Below are positions 17,567 through 25,311 of a stretch of 64,000 nt of DNA, one piece after another. Numbering within the stretch: position 1 is the first letter of the stretch; the number at the start of each line of letters is the position of its first letter. The position numbers and the translations under genes were made by a program. Source of the DNA: Brevundimonas sp. Leaf363 (GTDB lineage Bacteria > Pseudomonadota > Alphaproteobacteria > Caulobacterales > Caulobacteraceae); NCBI RefSeq assembly GCF_001424025.1, contig NZ_LMPZ01000002.1:914550-978549 (forward strand), in the 5' to 3' direction. Under the pieces are notes generated by a model. It had not been told where the DNA came from, searched no databases, and saw only the letters and a program-made list of their open reading frames with translations.

Positions 17567-17627
17567 GATTAAGTCCTTGGGAAAAGGACGCCGGGCGCGA
17601 CCCTGGCGTTAAAGTTGGGGCGGAGGA

Positions 17628-18107
17628 TCAGGGGACGGCAGTCGCAGCCACTTCGTGGATGGCCGTGTCGATCAGGATGGAGAACGTCCGTTTGTTGACC
17701 GAGTTGGACTGGCCGACATTGATCTTGTTCGAGTTGACCAGGCCGGCGAAGTAAAAGGCGCTGTCCGTGTCGTTCGCGTCGCCACCGTCGTCGGCTTGGA
17801 TCTTGATGGCGTAGCGGAACTTGGTCTTCTCGGCCGCGATCATCGCCACCTGACCAGGATCATCCGGAATGTTGGCGAAGGTGACCGCGAGGTCGCCGGC
17901 GTCGCGCACACCCTTGCGCTTGCGCACACGGCCATCGCTAAGGGAGTTGAAGGTGGTCGTGGCGGCGCTGTCGCCGAAGTCGGGAATGGCTTCGCATTCC
18001 TTGATCTCGACGTAGGTCAGCGCCGTCATCGTGGACGGATCGTAGGACGACGTGACCGGCCCGATGAAAATCTTCGTGCCGATACCATCGGAGAGGGGCA
18101 GCGCCAT
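17628..18107 (-). CDS. Major tail tube protein
   Basis: This 159-aa protein contains TYVEIKECEAIPDFGD, VTFANIPDDPGQ and FAGLVNSNKINVG, features of siphophage tail tube subunits. Position after the tail terminator and before the chaperone supports the call. Confidence 0.8.
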   Translation of the reverse strand: MALPLSDGIGTKIFIGPVTSSYDPSTMTALTYVEIKECEAIPDFGDSAATTTFNSLSDGRVRKRKGVRDAGDLAVTFANIPDDPGQVAMIAAEKTKFRYAIKIQADDGGDANDTDSAFYFAGLVNSNKINVGQSNSVNKRTFSILIDTAIHEVAATAVP

Positions 18108-18169
18108 GTGGAGCTCCTATGGGTGTGGAAGGACCGGCGCCCATCTCGGCAACAGGGCGGACCAGGCGC

Positions 18170-18592
18170 TTAAGCGGCGCGCCAAGGAATGGTGACAGCG
18201 ATCAGGGTTTCGGTGTCGTCGGGGACCGGCGCACCGTGCCAGGCATCGCCGCTGATCTTCACGCGGGTGGCGCCTTCGGAAAGGACAAGGCCCTTCGGAA
18301 AGTGAGCGATGACCTGGCCAGCAGCCGCGATCGGCTTGATGTTGCCCTTGAGCTTGGGCCAGACGACCGTGACCTGCAGTAGGCCCTGATCGACCCGACC
18401 GACCGCCAAGGCGGCCCAGAAAGGCGCATTGGGAAACAGCGAGACCCTGAGGTAGGGTTTCGGCTTGCCCTTGCCGTCCACCGGAGGCGTGAAGCTCACG
18501 TCTGGCATCGCGACAGGCATAGCCGGCGAACCGACCGACAGGCTTTCGCATCGGGCCAGCAGGAGCTTGGCCACCACGGCGGGGTCGGACAT
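18170..18592 (-). CDS. Tail terminator protein (DUF4128-like)
   Basis: This 140-aa protein (MSDPAVVAKLLLARC) has a middle beta region YLRVSLFPNAPFWAAL and QVTVVWPKL, resembling DUF4128 tail terminators that cap the tail tube for head joining. It lies between the gp10-like neck gene and the tail tube gene. Confidence 0.7.
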   Translation of the reverse strand: MSDPAVVAKLLLARCESLSVGSPAMPVAMPDVSFTPPVDGKGKPKPYLRVSLFPNAPFWAALAVGRVDQGLLQVTVVWPKLKGNIKPIAAAGQVIAHFPKGLVLSEGATRVKISGDAWHGAPVPDDTETLIAVTIPWRAA

Positions 18593-18601
18593 AGCTTTCC
18601 C

Positions 18602-19054
18602 CTAAGCGCGGGCTTTGACGGTGCTCTCCGCTCGTGCGGCCGATGCCTCGATCAGTTGCGGCCACCGCTGCGTCGCGAGCCGAACGAAGGCGTATTTCTC
18701 TTCCATCTTGCGGGCGTAGACGGCGCCGTACGCGATGGTCAGCGGCGTCTCGAACTCAGCGCCCTGGATGGTGAGATTGATCTCTGCCGCGTCGTAGCTG
18801 AACGCACCCTCGGGGTTGGGATTGGGCAGTGCGGGGGGTAGATCGTAGCCGGGGCTCGCCGTCAGAGACGCGCGGAGGAAGCCGGTGTCGACAGGCAACG
18901 CGCCTCCGAAGCCTCCCGCCGGGTTTGCCACGCTTGGCCCTGGCGTCTGCATGATCCCCACCAGTTCCTGGACCGCGTCGGCTCGGACGGCGTGCATCCG
19001 CTCCTTGGTTTCGATCGCCCACCCCCGGATCTTCGCGGAAAAGGCGCCGGCCAT
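18602..19054 (-). CDS. HK97 gp10-like neck/head-tail protein
   Basis: This 150-aa protein has LPVDTGFLRASL and a later IAYGAVYARKMEEKYAFVR, the pattern of the HK97 gp10 / phage neck family. It is involved in head-tail joining. Confidence 0.7.
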   Translation of the reverse strand: MAGAFSAKIRGWAIETKERMHAVRADAVQELVGIMQTPGPSVANPAGGFGGALPVDTGFLRASLTASPGYDLPPALPNPNPEGAFSYDAAEINLTIQGAEFETPLTIAYGAVYARKMEEKYAFVRLATQRWPQLIEASAARAESTVKARA

Positions 19055-19058
19055 CTGA

Positions 19059-20099
19059 TCACCTCAGGTTGACGAAGAAGTCGATCCGGTATTCCGCGTC
19101 ACAGCGGCAATTCACCGTCTCCTCAGGCCCAGCGCCGAGGGCCGTATCCATCGGAAACCGGAGGCGGGCGCCAGAGGGGCTAGTGAAGGCTCCGGAGAAC
19201 GGCACGCTCTCCCTGTTCAGGCCGCGGTGTGTGTGGCGGACCCGGCTGTCGCCTGCCGACCGCCAGACCTTCGTGACGGTGTTCTCAGCGACCTTCCCGG
19301 AAGCGATGGCCTGGCGATAGGCCTCGTACTTTGAAAGTTGGAGGGCGGTCATGGCCTCGACCCGGCCGATGGTCTCGCCCCGCAGCTTCAGCAGGCGGAC
19401 TTCATAGGCCTTCAGCGCCTTCGCTGCGATGGCTGGATCGACGACCGATCCCTCCCAGATCGCCTTTGTCACCGATCGGTCGAACCGCTTGTCCCTGCGC
19501 CCGCGCGTCAGATAGGCCCTGAGGGCTGCCGGGTCGCTGGAAGCGAGTTGATCCCGCGCCGCCCTGACATAGGCCTCCTGCGCCATCGTGAGCCCGAGGA
19601 CGCCCCCTTCGCGCCTACCCGTGACCCGATTGACCCGACCGACGATATCCAGCGCGGCCTGACGCGGGTTCACGCCCCGCTGCATGGCCTCCGACAGGCT
19701 GGTCCGAACGACCTGGCGCTGCTCCTGCGTCAGCCGTGTGATCAGGTCCGAGGAGTGCTGTGAGAGCCAAGCCTCAGCTTCAAGGTTGCGGCCATCGAAG
19801 CGGATGACCAGCGCGGTCCCGTCCGGGCGGCGGCGCGGCATGTTCTCAGCGGCGGTGCGCCCGCCTTCCTCATGCGCCGCACGAAGTTCGCTGGCGACCT
19901 CGTTGAAAGCCTCAGGGTCGATGTGGAGCGCATCCAGCGCCGCCTCGATGTCGCCCGCCTCAACCGCTGCCGTGACCCGCTGAACCTCAGCTAACGACCG
20001 GAGGGCCTGGAGGGCTCGCAGGAAGGCGTCAGCCACCCTTCGGCCATAGCGATCCGCCAGCTCCTCGTAGAGCTTGGCCTGCGACCGCGATGTGGGCAT
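19059..20099 (-). CDS. Minor head protein (SPP1 gp7 / Mu F-like morphogenesis)
   Basis: The C-terminal domain of this 346-aa protein has WRSAGDSRVRHTHRGLN, then VPFSGAFTSPSGARLRFP and a final ETVNCRCDAEYR. This is the signature of the Mu gpF/SPP1 gp7 head morphogenesis family. The N-terminal 250 residues are helical. The gene usually sits directly after the portal; here it lies ~5 kb away among the connector genes. Confidence 0.8.
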   Translation of the reverse strand: MPTSRSQAKLYEELADRYGRRVADAFLRALQALRSLAEVQRVTAAVEAGDIEAALDALHIDPEAFNEVASELRAAHEEGGRTAAENMPRRRPDGTALVIRFDGRNLEAEAWLSQHSSDLITRLTQEQRQVVRTSLSEAMQRGVNPRQAALDIVGRVNRVTGRREGGVLGLTMAQEAYVRAARDQLASSDPAALRAYLTRGRRDKRFDRSVTKAIWEGSVVDPAIAAKALKAYEVRLLKLRGETIGRVEAMTALQLSKYEAYRQAIASGKVAENTVTKVWRSAGDSRVRHTHRGLNRESVPFSGAFTSPSGARLRFPMDTALGAGPEETVNCRCDAEYRIDFFVNLR

Positions 20100-20102
20100 C
20101 GA

Positions 20103-20321
20103 CTAGCGCTTGAGGAGGGTCATCTGAGCGCGGGCAGCTTCCGCGTTCATGTCGAAGCAGGTGTCCAGCATGTCGTGGGCCTCCTGCCGAACCTTCTCGG
20201 CCGCGTCTCGGTCGCCGGTCACTTCGGCGCGAAGCACCGCCGCCTGATACTCGGACTGCTTGGCGTTCAGGTCTTTCCAAGCCGCTTGGGCGAGCATCGC
20301 AGCGTTGATGTAGTCGCTCAT
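20103..20321 (-). CDS. Small helical phage protein, 72 aa
   Basis: An all-helical protein (MSDYINAAMLAQAAWKDL) with charged repeats and no membrane segment. The start overlaps the previous stop by 4 nt (20318-20321), so it belongs to the head-tail connector cluster. The function is unknown. Confidence 0.6.
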   Translation of the reverse strand: MSDYINAAMLAQAAWKDLNAKQSEYQAAVLRAEVTGDRDAAEKVRQEAHDMLDTCFDMNAEAARAQMTLLKR

Positions 20322-20683
20322 GCCCGGCCCTGGACCCAGTAGAAGAGGTCGATCCCCGCCGGCGAAAGCGGCTGGACGTCCATGACACTGTAGGCCTGGC
20401 CCGCCGCATCGAGCAAATGGTGATCGGTCGCGGGCTTGAGAGGCAGGGTTCCGACCGCCAGCAGGATCTTCTTGTCGGTGCGCAGGACGCGTGTGCCGTC
20501 GATGTCCTTCTGGTCGTACTCCAGCACCGCGAAGACCGCGTCGTGCTCGTCGGGGTCGCTCTCATCCGGGTCGTAGGAAGGCCCCGTAGCATCGGCCGGC
20601 ACGCTCAGCTTGCCCTGCTGACCGTAGCGGGTGATCAGCCGGTTGGCCGTAGCCAAGGCGCGGGAATAGTCGAAGCTGGGCAT
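20318..20683 (-). CDS. Putative head closure protein, 121 aa
   Basis: The start is ATG 20683 (MPSFDYSRALATANRLI), which overlaps the upstream stop; the longer frame upstream is arginine/proline noise. The protein is beta-rich (VFAVLEYDQKDIDGTRVL, PLKPATDHHLLDAAG). Size and position agree with a head closure or stopper protein, but the family is not certain. Confidence 0.6.
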   Translation of the reverse strand: MPSFDYSRALATANRLITRYGQQGKLSVPADATGPSYDPDESDPDEHDAVFAVLEYDQKDIDGTRVLRTDKKILLAVGTLPLKPATDHHLLDAAGQAYSVMDVQPLSPAGIDLFYWVQGRA

Positions 20684-21159
20684 CAGACGACGAAGATCGC
20701 GGGCTCGTACACCGTCAGGAAGGGTGCGAGCAGGCCCTCGACCGCCTGAAGGCGAACCGTCGCATCGATCAGGGCATCGCCCGAGGCAGTGACGTACTCG
20801 GTCTCGATCGGGCCGATCTTCTCGCGCTTGATGGCGCCGCCCGTGCTGGCAGCGACATGCAGCGAGCCGGGGGCCGTGGCCTCCTGCCAAGCCGCCGCAT
20901 AGCTGGCCTGAACGACCGCCACGGGGATGATTTCAGAGGGAATGTCCGAGCCATAAGCCGAAGCGCCGGTGCGCGGCCATGCGCGCTCCTGGGCAAACCC
21001 GCCGGTCGGCTGGCCGGAGAACTTGGGCCCGTACAGCCCGTCGATGTACCCGCCGCCCCGCTGACGCAGCACAGCCGAAGCCGGTGCGCCAACGGGGAGC
21101 GTGTAGCCGTTGGCGGCGAGGTAGGCAGCCAGGCCCGCGTCGTCGCCATAGCCGGCCAT
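20683..21159 (-). CDS. DnaT-like / head-tail connector protein
   Basis: This 158-aa protein contains GLAAYLAANGYTLPVG, GGGYIDGLYGPKFSG and AWPRTGA, matching the 'putative DnaT-like' phage family that takes the head-tail adaptor position. No evidence for DNA binding is seen. Given its place after the capsid genes, connector is the better functional guess. Confidence 0.7.
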   Translation of the reverse strand: MAGYGDDAGLAAYLAANGYTLPVGAPASAVLRQRGGGYIDGLYGPKFSGQPTGGFAQERAWPRTGASAYGSDIPSEIIPVAVVQASYAAAWQEATAPGSLHVAASTGGAIKREKIGPIETEYVTASGDALIDATVRLQAVEGLLAPFLTVYEPAIFVV

Positions 21160-21161
21160 GG

Positions 21162-21509
21162 TCAGGCCTGGGCCCTGTCGGCCACGAACGCGGCCTTCTC
21201 TTCAGCCGACATCGCGTTGAAGGCGTCCGCATCGGCCTTGGGCAGATCGGTCAGCAAGACCTTCTCTCCCTCGGTGATGTTGAACTTGCCGCCGCCGTGA
21301 TGTTCGGCCTTCAGGCCGTCCGGGCCCTTCTTGCCCCTCCCGGCCGTGACCTTGACGTTGTCGGCCTCCAGCGCGGCGACCTGCTCTTCGGTCAGGGGCA
21401 GGGCCGTGTCGACCTCGCCTTTGCTGCCGGCGGCGATGATCGAGTAGCCGGCGTCCGAGCGGAACGCCTTGTCGACCGGGGACTGATTGTCGATCGAATA
21501 GACCGTCAT
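21162..21509 (-). CDS. Hypothetical head-region protein, 115 aa
   Basis: The start is ATG 21509 (MTVYSIDNQSPVDKAFR), 2 bp after the capsid stop; the longer frame begins inside the capsid gene and was rejected. The protein is Lys/Ala/Glu-rich at the C-terminus (DADAFNAMSAEEKAAF). It may be a small head or connector accessory. Confidence 0.6.
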   Translation of the reverse strand: MTVYSIDNQSPVDKAFRSDAGYSIIAAGSKGEVDTALPLTEEQVAALEADNVKVTAGRGKKGPDGLKAEHHGGGKFNITEGEKVLLTDLPKADADAFNAMSAEEKAAFVADRAQA

Positions 21510-21511
21510 GA

Positions 21512-22537
21512 TCAGGTCCTCCGGCCGGTGCGCAGGACGTCCGGGCGTTGGCAGAAGTACAGCGGGTAGCTGTACAGCTCGCCCCGGGTCCACGCCTGGC
21601 GATCCCGGTCGGGGATGTTCATGGCGTAGGTGTCCTGGCCCAGCGTGTTGACGTACGGCCCGAACTCGGCCGGCGCCATCGCCTTCTTGAAGATGTCCTT
21701 CGCGCCCACCGGGAAGAATTTGGCCTTGTCAGTCGGGACCGCCACGGTCGAGTTGTCGTCGGTGCCCTGGTAGTTGTGGTAGGTGATGCCGGCGTAGGTG
21801 AAGGCCGTGAACGACTTGTCGGTGCGCAGGTCCGCAGCGGCCGCCCAATTCAGGTAGGACTTCTCGACTTCGGCGCTGGTGACGAGCGCGTCGAAGAACG
21901 CATCGCCGGCCAGGGCGTGGATCGTGGTGCCCGGGGTGAACGAACCGCCCGCCGAGCGGCGCATCGACCGGATCAGCGCAGCCGACTTCAGGCGGATCGC
22001 GCCTTGGGCCGGGGAGGCGTTGTCCAGGTCGAAGTCGATCTCAGTCGGGGCCGTGACGCCGAACTCGTCGAAGTAGTTGTAGATGACCGACGAGCCGTCC
22101 GCGTCCAGCAGCAGTCCCTGCAGAGCGCCCAGACGATGGTTCTCATGAGTGAGCTCCATGTCGTTGCGGACCGAAGCCATGCGCTTCAGGTACTCGGTCT
22201 GGACCTGGGCGAACTCGCTGTCGGAGCCAAAGGCACGGATGCCTTGGATTTCCTCGGCGTAGAGGGTGAAGCCCTCGGCCAGGCGAACCGTCTTCAGCGG
22301 GACGGCGTTGCGCGGATCAACGATCAGCTCCTTCGGCGGTGCGCCGATGGGGCTGGACGGGATCAGCGTCAGGCGGTCGTTCTGACGGTCGACGAAGACC
22401 GTGCGGGTGCGGACGGGCATGGGCTCGAAGATGCCCAGCTCACCCAGCAGTTGCGGCTTGTATCCGACCTTCGAAACCGCGCCCGTGAGCGAGGTCATCG
22501 AGAAGGCCGACGAGTTGAAGATATCCATGCCAGCCAT
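21512..22537 (-). CDS. Major capsid protein (lambda gpE family)
   Basis: This 341-aa protein begins MAGMDIFNSSAFSMTSLTGA and contains RTRTVFVDRQNDRLTLIP, LYAEEIQGIRAFGS and a C-terminal WTRGELYSYPLYFCQRPDVL. These are hallmarks of the gpE-type coat family with an HK97 fold. The decoration protein gene lies immediately upstream, as in lambda D-E. Confidence 0.9.
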   Translation of the reverse strand: MAGMDIFNSSAFSMTSLTGAVSKVGYKPQLLGELGIFEPMPVRTRTVFVDRQNDRLTLIPSSPIGAPPKELIVDPRNAVPLKTVRLAEGFTLYAEEIQGIRAFGSDSEFAQVQTEYLKRMASVRNDMELTHENHRLGALQGLLLDADGSSVIYNYFDEFGVTAPTEIDFDLDNASPAQGAIRLKSAALIRSMRRSAGGSFTPGTTIHALAGDAFFDALVTSAEVEKSYLNWAAAADLRTDKSFTAFTYAGITYHNYQGTDDNSTVAVPTDKAKFFPVGAKDIFKKAMAPAEFGPYVNTLGQDTYAMNIPDRDRQAWTRGELYSYPLYFCQRPDVLRTGRRT

Positions 22538-22551
22538 GGTGTCAGCCCTCC

Positions 22552-22917
22552 TTAGCGAACGATGATGCCGAGGGCCTTCAGCGCCGCGTTGGCCGTGGCC
22601 TTCGCGGTGGCATCAGCCCCGGATTGGTAGATGAGGTGCGCGCCGTTCACTTCGGCGTCGCGGGTGACGACGGTCTTGCGGACGGTGCCGACCGCGGCTT
22701 CCCAAAGGATGCCGGCGATGGTCTGCGAACCGTCCGAGCCGCCCGGCGCATAGGCGACGTAGTTGCCGCCCGACGTCAGCTTGCCGAGGATCGTGCCGGC
22801 GGTCAGGCCCGGCGCGGCGCCAGCGGCGACGGTCACAGCATCGCGGCTGCGATACATGCCGTTGGCCTCGGAGACGAGGAAGTTCGCGGTGCCCCGCGTT
22901 TCGTTGAGAATGGCCAT
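22552..22917 (-). CDS. Head decoration protein (gpD-like)
   Basis: The 121-aa size and sequence (FLVSEANGMYRSRDAVTVAAG, GTILGKLTSGGNYVAY, AGILWEAA) match the lambda gpD head-stabilising family. It binds capsid threefold sites after expansion. Confidence 0.85.
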   Translation of the reverse strand: MAILNETRGTANFLVSEANGMYRSRDAVTVAAGAAPGLTAGTILGKLTSGGNYVAYAPGGSDGSQTIAGILWEAAVGTVRKTVVTRDAEVNGAHLIYQSGADATAKATANAALKALGIIVR

Positions 22918-22920
22918 GTC

Positions 22921-23442
22921 TTAGGCACCCTTCTTCAGCTGGGCGACGCCGGCCGCGGCGAAGACGCCGTCGTTCCACGCGTCGTTCGCGTTCATGGAGT
23001 GGTCCTGGGTACGGATGGCGTCGCGCACGCTGTCGTTTGCGGCGTCGACGGTCTTCATGTCCCAGGCAGCGTTGACGTAGTCGTCCGACTGGCCGTTCGC
23101 GGCGTCACCGATGATGGCGCGCTTGATCTCGGCGTTGGACTTACCGTCCGTGACGACCTTCGGATCCAGGGCCTTCGCCTTGGTCACGACGGCGGCGCGA
23201 TCGGCCACCAGTTTGTCGAGGGCCGCACCGTCGACGACCTTCTTCTTCAGGTCCTCGTTCTCGACGTCCTTCTTGGCCTTCTCGGCGTCGGCTTCCGCCT
23301 TGGTCTTGGCGTGGGCCGCCTTCTCGTCGGACAGAGCCTTGTCCGCGACAGTGAGCAGTCCGCGCATCTTCTCGATGGCGGCGATGCCTGCATCCGTGGT
23401 TTCGACCGGCAGGCCGTCCACGGTGATGGTCTTGAGCGTCAT
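22921..23442 (-). CDS. Nested scaffold protein from internal start
   Basis: ATG at 23442 (MTLKTITVDGLPV) is preceded by AAGGAG, at a spacing of 9 nt. It would give 173 aa in the same frame as the protease C-terminus. The content is a long coiled coil rich in Lys, Ala, Glu and Asp, then a compact tail. This reproduces the lambda C/Nu3 arrangement. The ribosome site is seen; the expression is inferred. Confidence 0.6.
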   Translation of the reverse strand: MTLKTITVDGLPVETTDAGIAAIEKMRGLLTVADKALSDEKAAHAKTKAEADAEKAKKDVENEDLKKKVVDGAALDKLVADRAAVVTKAKALDPKVVTDGKSNAEIKRAIIGDAANGQSDDYVNAAWDMKTVDAANDSVRDAIRTQDHSMNANDAWNDGVFAAAGVAQLKKGA

Positions 23443-24039
23443 GTGACGATCTCCTTGGTGGACGGGCGCTTGCGATTGGCCGTTCTCGGGAGCGCCCATG
23501 TCCCCGATGCGGCATTCTGATCCGGCCCGACCCCGCCCAACGATGGCGAGGTGGTTGCCGCGGATGTTCTTCTGGATGGCGTCGTAGGCCTGGCCATCGG
23601 CGGTCACGCCGGGCTCGAACGCGAGGTCGCAGGTGTAACCGCAGGACAGTTCCCGCTTGCCGGCCTTCCAGGCGTCGATGGCGGCCTTGTCCATCACGAC
23701 CATCGGCACGCGGATGAACGCGCCGTCACGGGCGATCTCGTTGCCGGTGATGCCGACGCTGTGATCTTTCCAGTTCGTCGCCGAGACCGACTCCGCCGGG
23801 TGGTCGTTCGTCACCGGGCGGTGCGCGAAGCTGGCCATGGCGTCGGTGGAGAAGACCTCGCTCTCGGGACGCAGAACCCGCACGACGGCCTGGTCGCGGA
23901 AGCCGTGCCTGTTCTCGGGGTCGGCCTCCTTGCCGCGATAAAGCTGTATGCCGGTGCGCGCGATCTTGGCGTCGGCCACGAGGTATCCGTCCCGCGTGAG
24001 CCTGGGCTCGCCGAGGGCGACGGCGTCGAAGATCTGCAT
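22921..24039 (-). CDS. DUF2213 prohead protease with C-terminal scaffold region
   Basis: The N-terminal ~190 residues of this 372-aa protein are the DUF2213 domain, with FAHRPVTNDHP, AGKRELSCGYTCD (candidate catalytic Ser) and NHLAIVGRGRAG (candidate His). This is an HK97/S78-like protease layout. Residues 200-372 are a charged coiled coil typical of scaffolds. An internal ATG at residue 200 with a strong ribosome site would make the scaffold alone. Confidence 0.85.
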   Translation of the reverse strand: MQIFDAVALGEPRLTRDGYLVADAKIARTGIQLYRGKEADPENRHGFRDQAVVRVLRPESEVFSTDAMASFAHRPVTNDHPAESVSATNWKDHSVGITGNEIARDGAFIRVPMVVMDKAAIDAWKAGKRELSCGYTCDLAFEPGVTADGQAYDAIQKNIRGNHLAIVGRGRAGSECRIGDMGAPENGQSQAPVHQGDRHMTLKTITVDGLPVETTDAGIAAIEKMRGLLTVADKALSDEKAAHAKTKAEADAEKAKKDVENEDLKKKVVDGAALDKLVADRAAVVTKAKALDPKVVTDGKSNAEIKRAIIGDAANGQSDDYVNAAWDMKTVDAANDSVRDAIRTQDHSMNANDAWNDGVFAAAGVAQLKKGA

Positions 24040-24057
24040 CTACGACCCTTTCTTCGG

Positions 24058-25311
24058 ATGTGGACTCAGCGTCTGGTTGCGCGCGACCTGTTGGAGGGCA
24101 CCTTGGAAGCTGAACAAGAACAGGTGGCGAGCTTCACCCTCGCAGACGGCACCGAGTGGCGCCTCTTGGGGTGGCAGCGCATAATCGCGTGGATCGACGA
24201 GTTTCGTGCCGCTTGGGAATGGACCGAGCGGGAGCCTACTCTAAACGACCCAAGCGGTGGATACACTGGGTACTTAACCAGTCGCCTAGACCAACTCAGG
24301 TCGCAGGCGGAGGCGAGACGTCAACAAGGCCAACAACCAGCATCTTTTACGCAGGACGTCCCTGCTACCATGGACATCTACGCACCGTTTCACCCCAGCA
24401 GTGAGAACGGAACGCTGGTGGCGGATATTCGGAGAGCTGCCGGGGCTGACGCTGCAATCTTCGCTGTCCACCTGCTGCGTGGTCTTGTGAACCCCGTCAA
24501 TGCAGTAGCGCTCCCCTTTCTTCGTGGTGCGCTTTTCGTAGCTCAGCCGAGTCTTCTGGCGGGGGATGATGCCGCTCAGGCAATGAGGGACGAAAGAACT
24601 CGGTTCAAACGGTCCGTGAACGAATTCCGCGAGCGCCAGGATTTAGCCGAATCGGATCGGCAAGCGGCCTGGGCCTCAGCTCTGGAGGAAGCGGGATCAA
24701 CGGCGCGAACATGGGCCCGAACACTTACTAAGCGATGGCTTCGCTATTCCACGCATGCTCGCCGCAAAGAGCGTGCTTCGATGGAAAAGCTTCACGCGAC
24801 CGATAAGGCTTTCACTGAGCAAATGGGTTTGAGGGGGCCAGTGAAGTATTGGAAGGATAAGGCAGAAGCACACGAAGGTTCGGAGGCGTTGCTACGCCTC
24901 TTCGTGATTGCCTTCTTTGTTATAGCAATGGGCGCGATTGTCTGGGCGTTCTGGTCAGTGGGGTGGACGCTGATCAACTTAGCCCTGAGGCCTGACGCAC
25001 CAGCCATTCCTTCTGGCGTATATGTGGTTGCCTCTGCCGGGTTGGGTTCGGCAGCAGCCGTTTTGTTCTGGGCCGGTCGCCTGCTTACGAAGCTCTACCT
25101 CAGCCAACACCACCTGAGGCAGGATGCGCAAGAAAGGGCCACGATGGCCGAGACCTACCTAGCCCTGATCGAGAACCAGGCTGCGGACCCGGAAGACCGC
25201 CAAGTCATCCTGACCGCCCTTTTCCGCACCACTACGGATGGCATTGTGAAAGAGGAGGGCGGGCTAGATCCCAGCATCGCCGCTGCGTTGGGCAAGTACC
25301 TCGCCAAGTGA
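24058..25311 (+). CDS. DUF6161-like two-TM membrane protein, cargo gene
   Basis: The start is ATG 24058, 18 bp from the divergent start of the protease; the longer frame upstream is antisense to the protease. The 417-aa protein has a helical N-terminal ~275 residues with an RERQD/RRKER charged region. Membrane segments lie near 280-303 and 321-342. A conserved-looking end (DRQVILTALFRTTTDGIVKEEG) recalls the DUF6161 family. The last 48 bp overlap the portal 3' end on the other strand. Codon use is less GC-biased than its neighbours. It sits on the opposite strand inside the head operon, as a moron does. The function is unknown; superinfection exclusion or defence is an inference. Confidence 0.75.
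   Translation: MWTQRLVARDLLEGTLEAEQEQVASFTLADGTEWRLLGWQRIIAWIDEFRAAWEWTEREPTLNDPSGGYTGYLTSRLDQLRSQAEARRQQGQQPASFTQDVPATMDIYAPFHPSSENGTLVADIRRAAGADAAIFAVHLLRGLVNPVNAVALPFLRGALFVAQPSLLAGDDAAQAMRDERTRFKRSVNEFRERQDLAESDRQAAWASALEEAGSTARTWARTLTKRWLRYSTHARRKERASMEKLHATDKAFTEQMGLRGPVKYWKDKAEAHEGSEALLRLFVIAFFVIAMGAIVWAFWSVGWTLINLALRPDAPAIPSGVYVVASAGLGSAAAVLFWAGRLLTKLYLSQHHLRQDAQERATMAETYLALIENQAADPEDRQVILTALFRTTTDGIVKEEGGLDPSIAAALGKYLAK

Noticed and set aside
21548-22555. Long plus-strand frame opposite the capsid gene
   Set aside because: Exact mirror of the gpE-type capsid gene; composition is arginine/glycine/valine noise.
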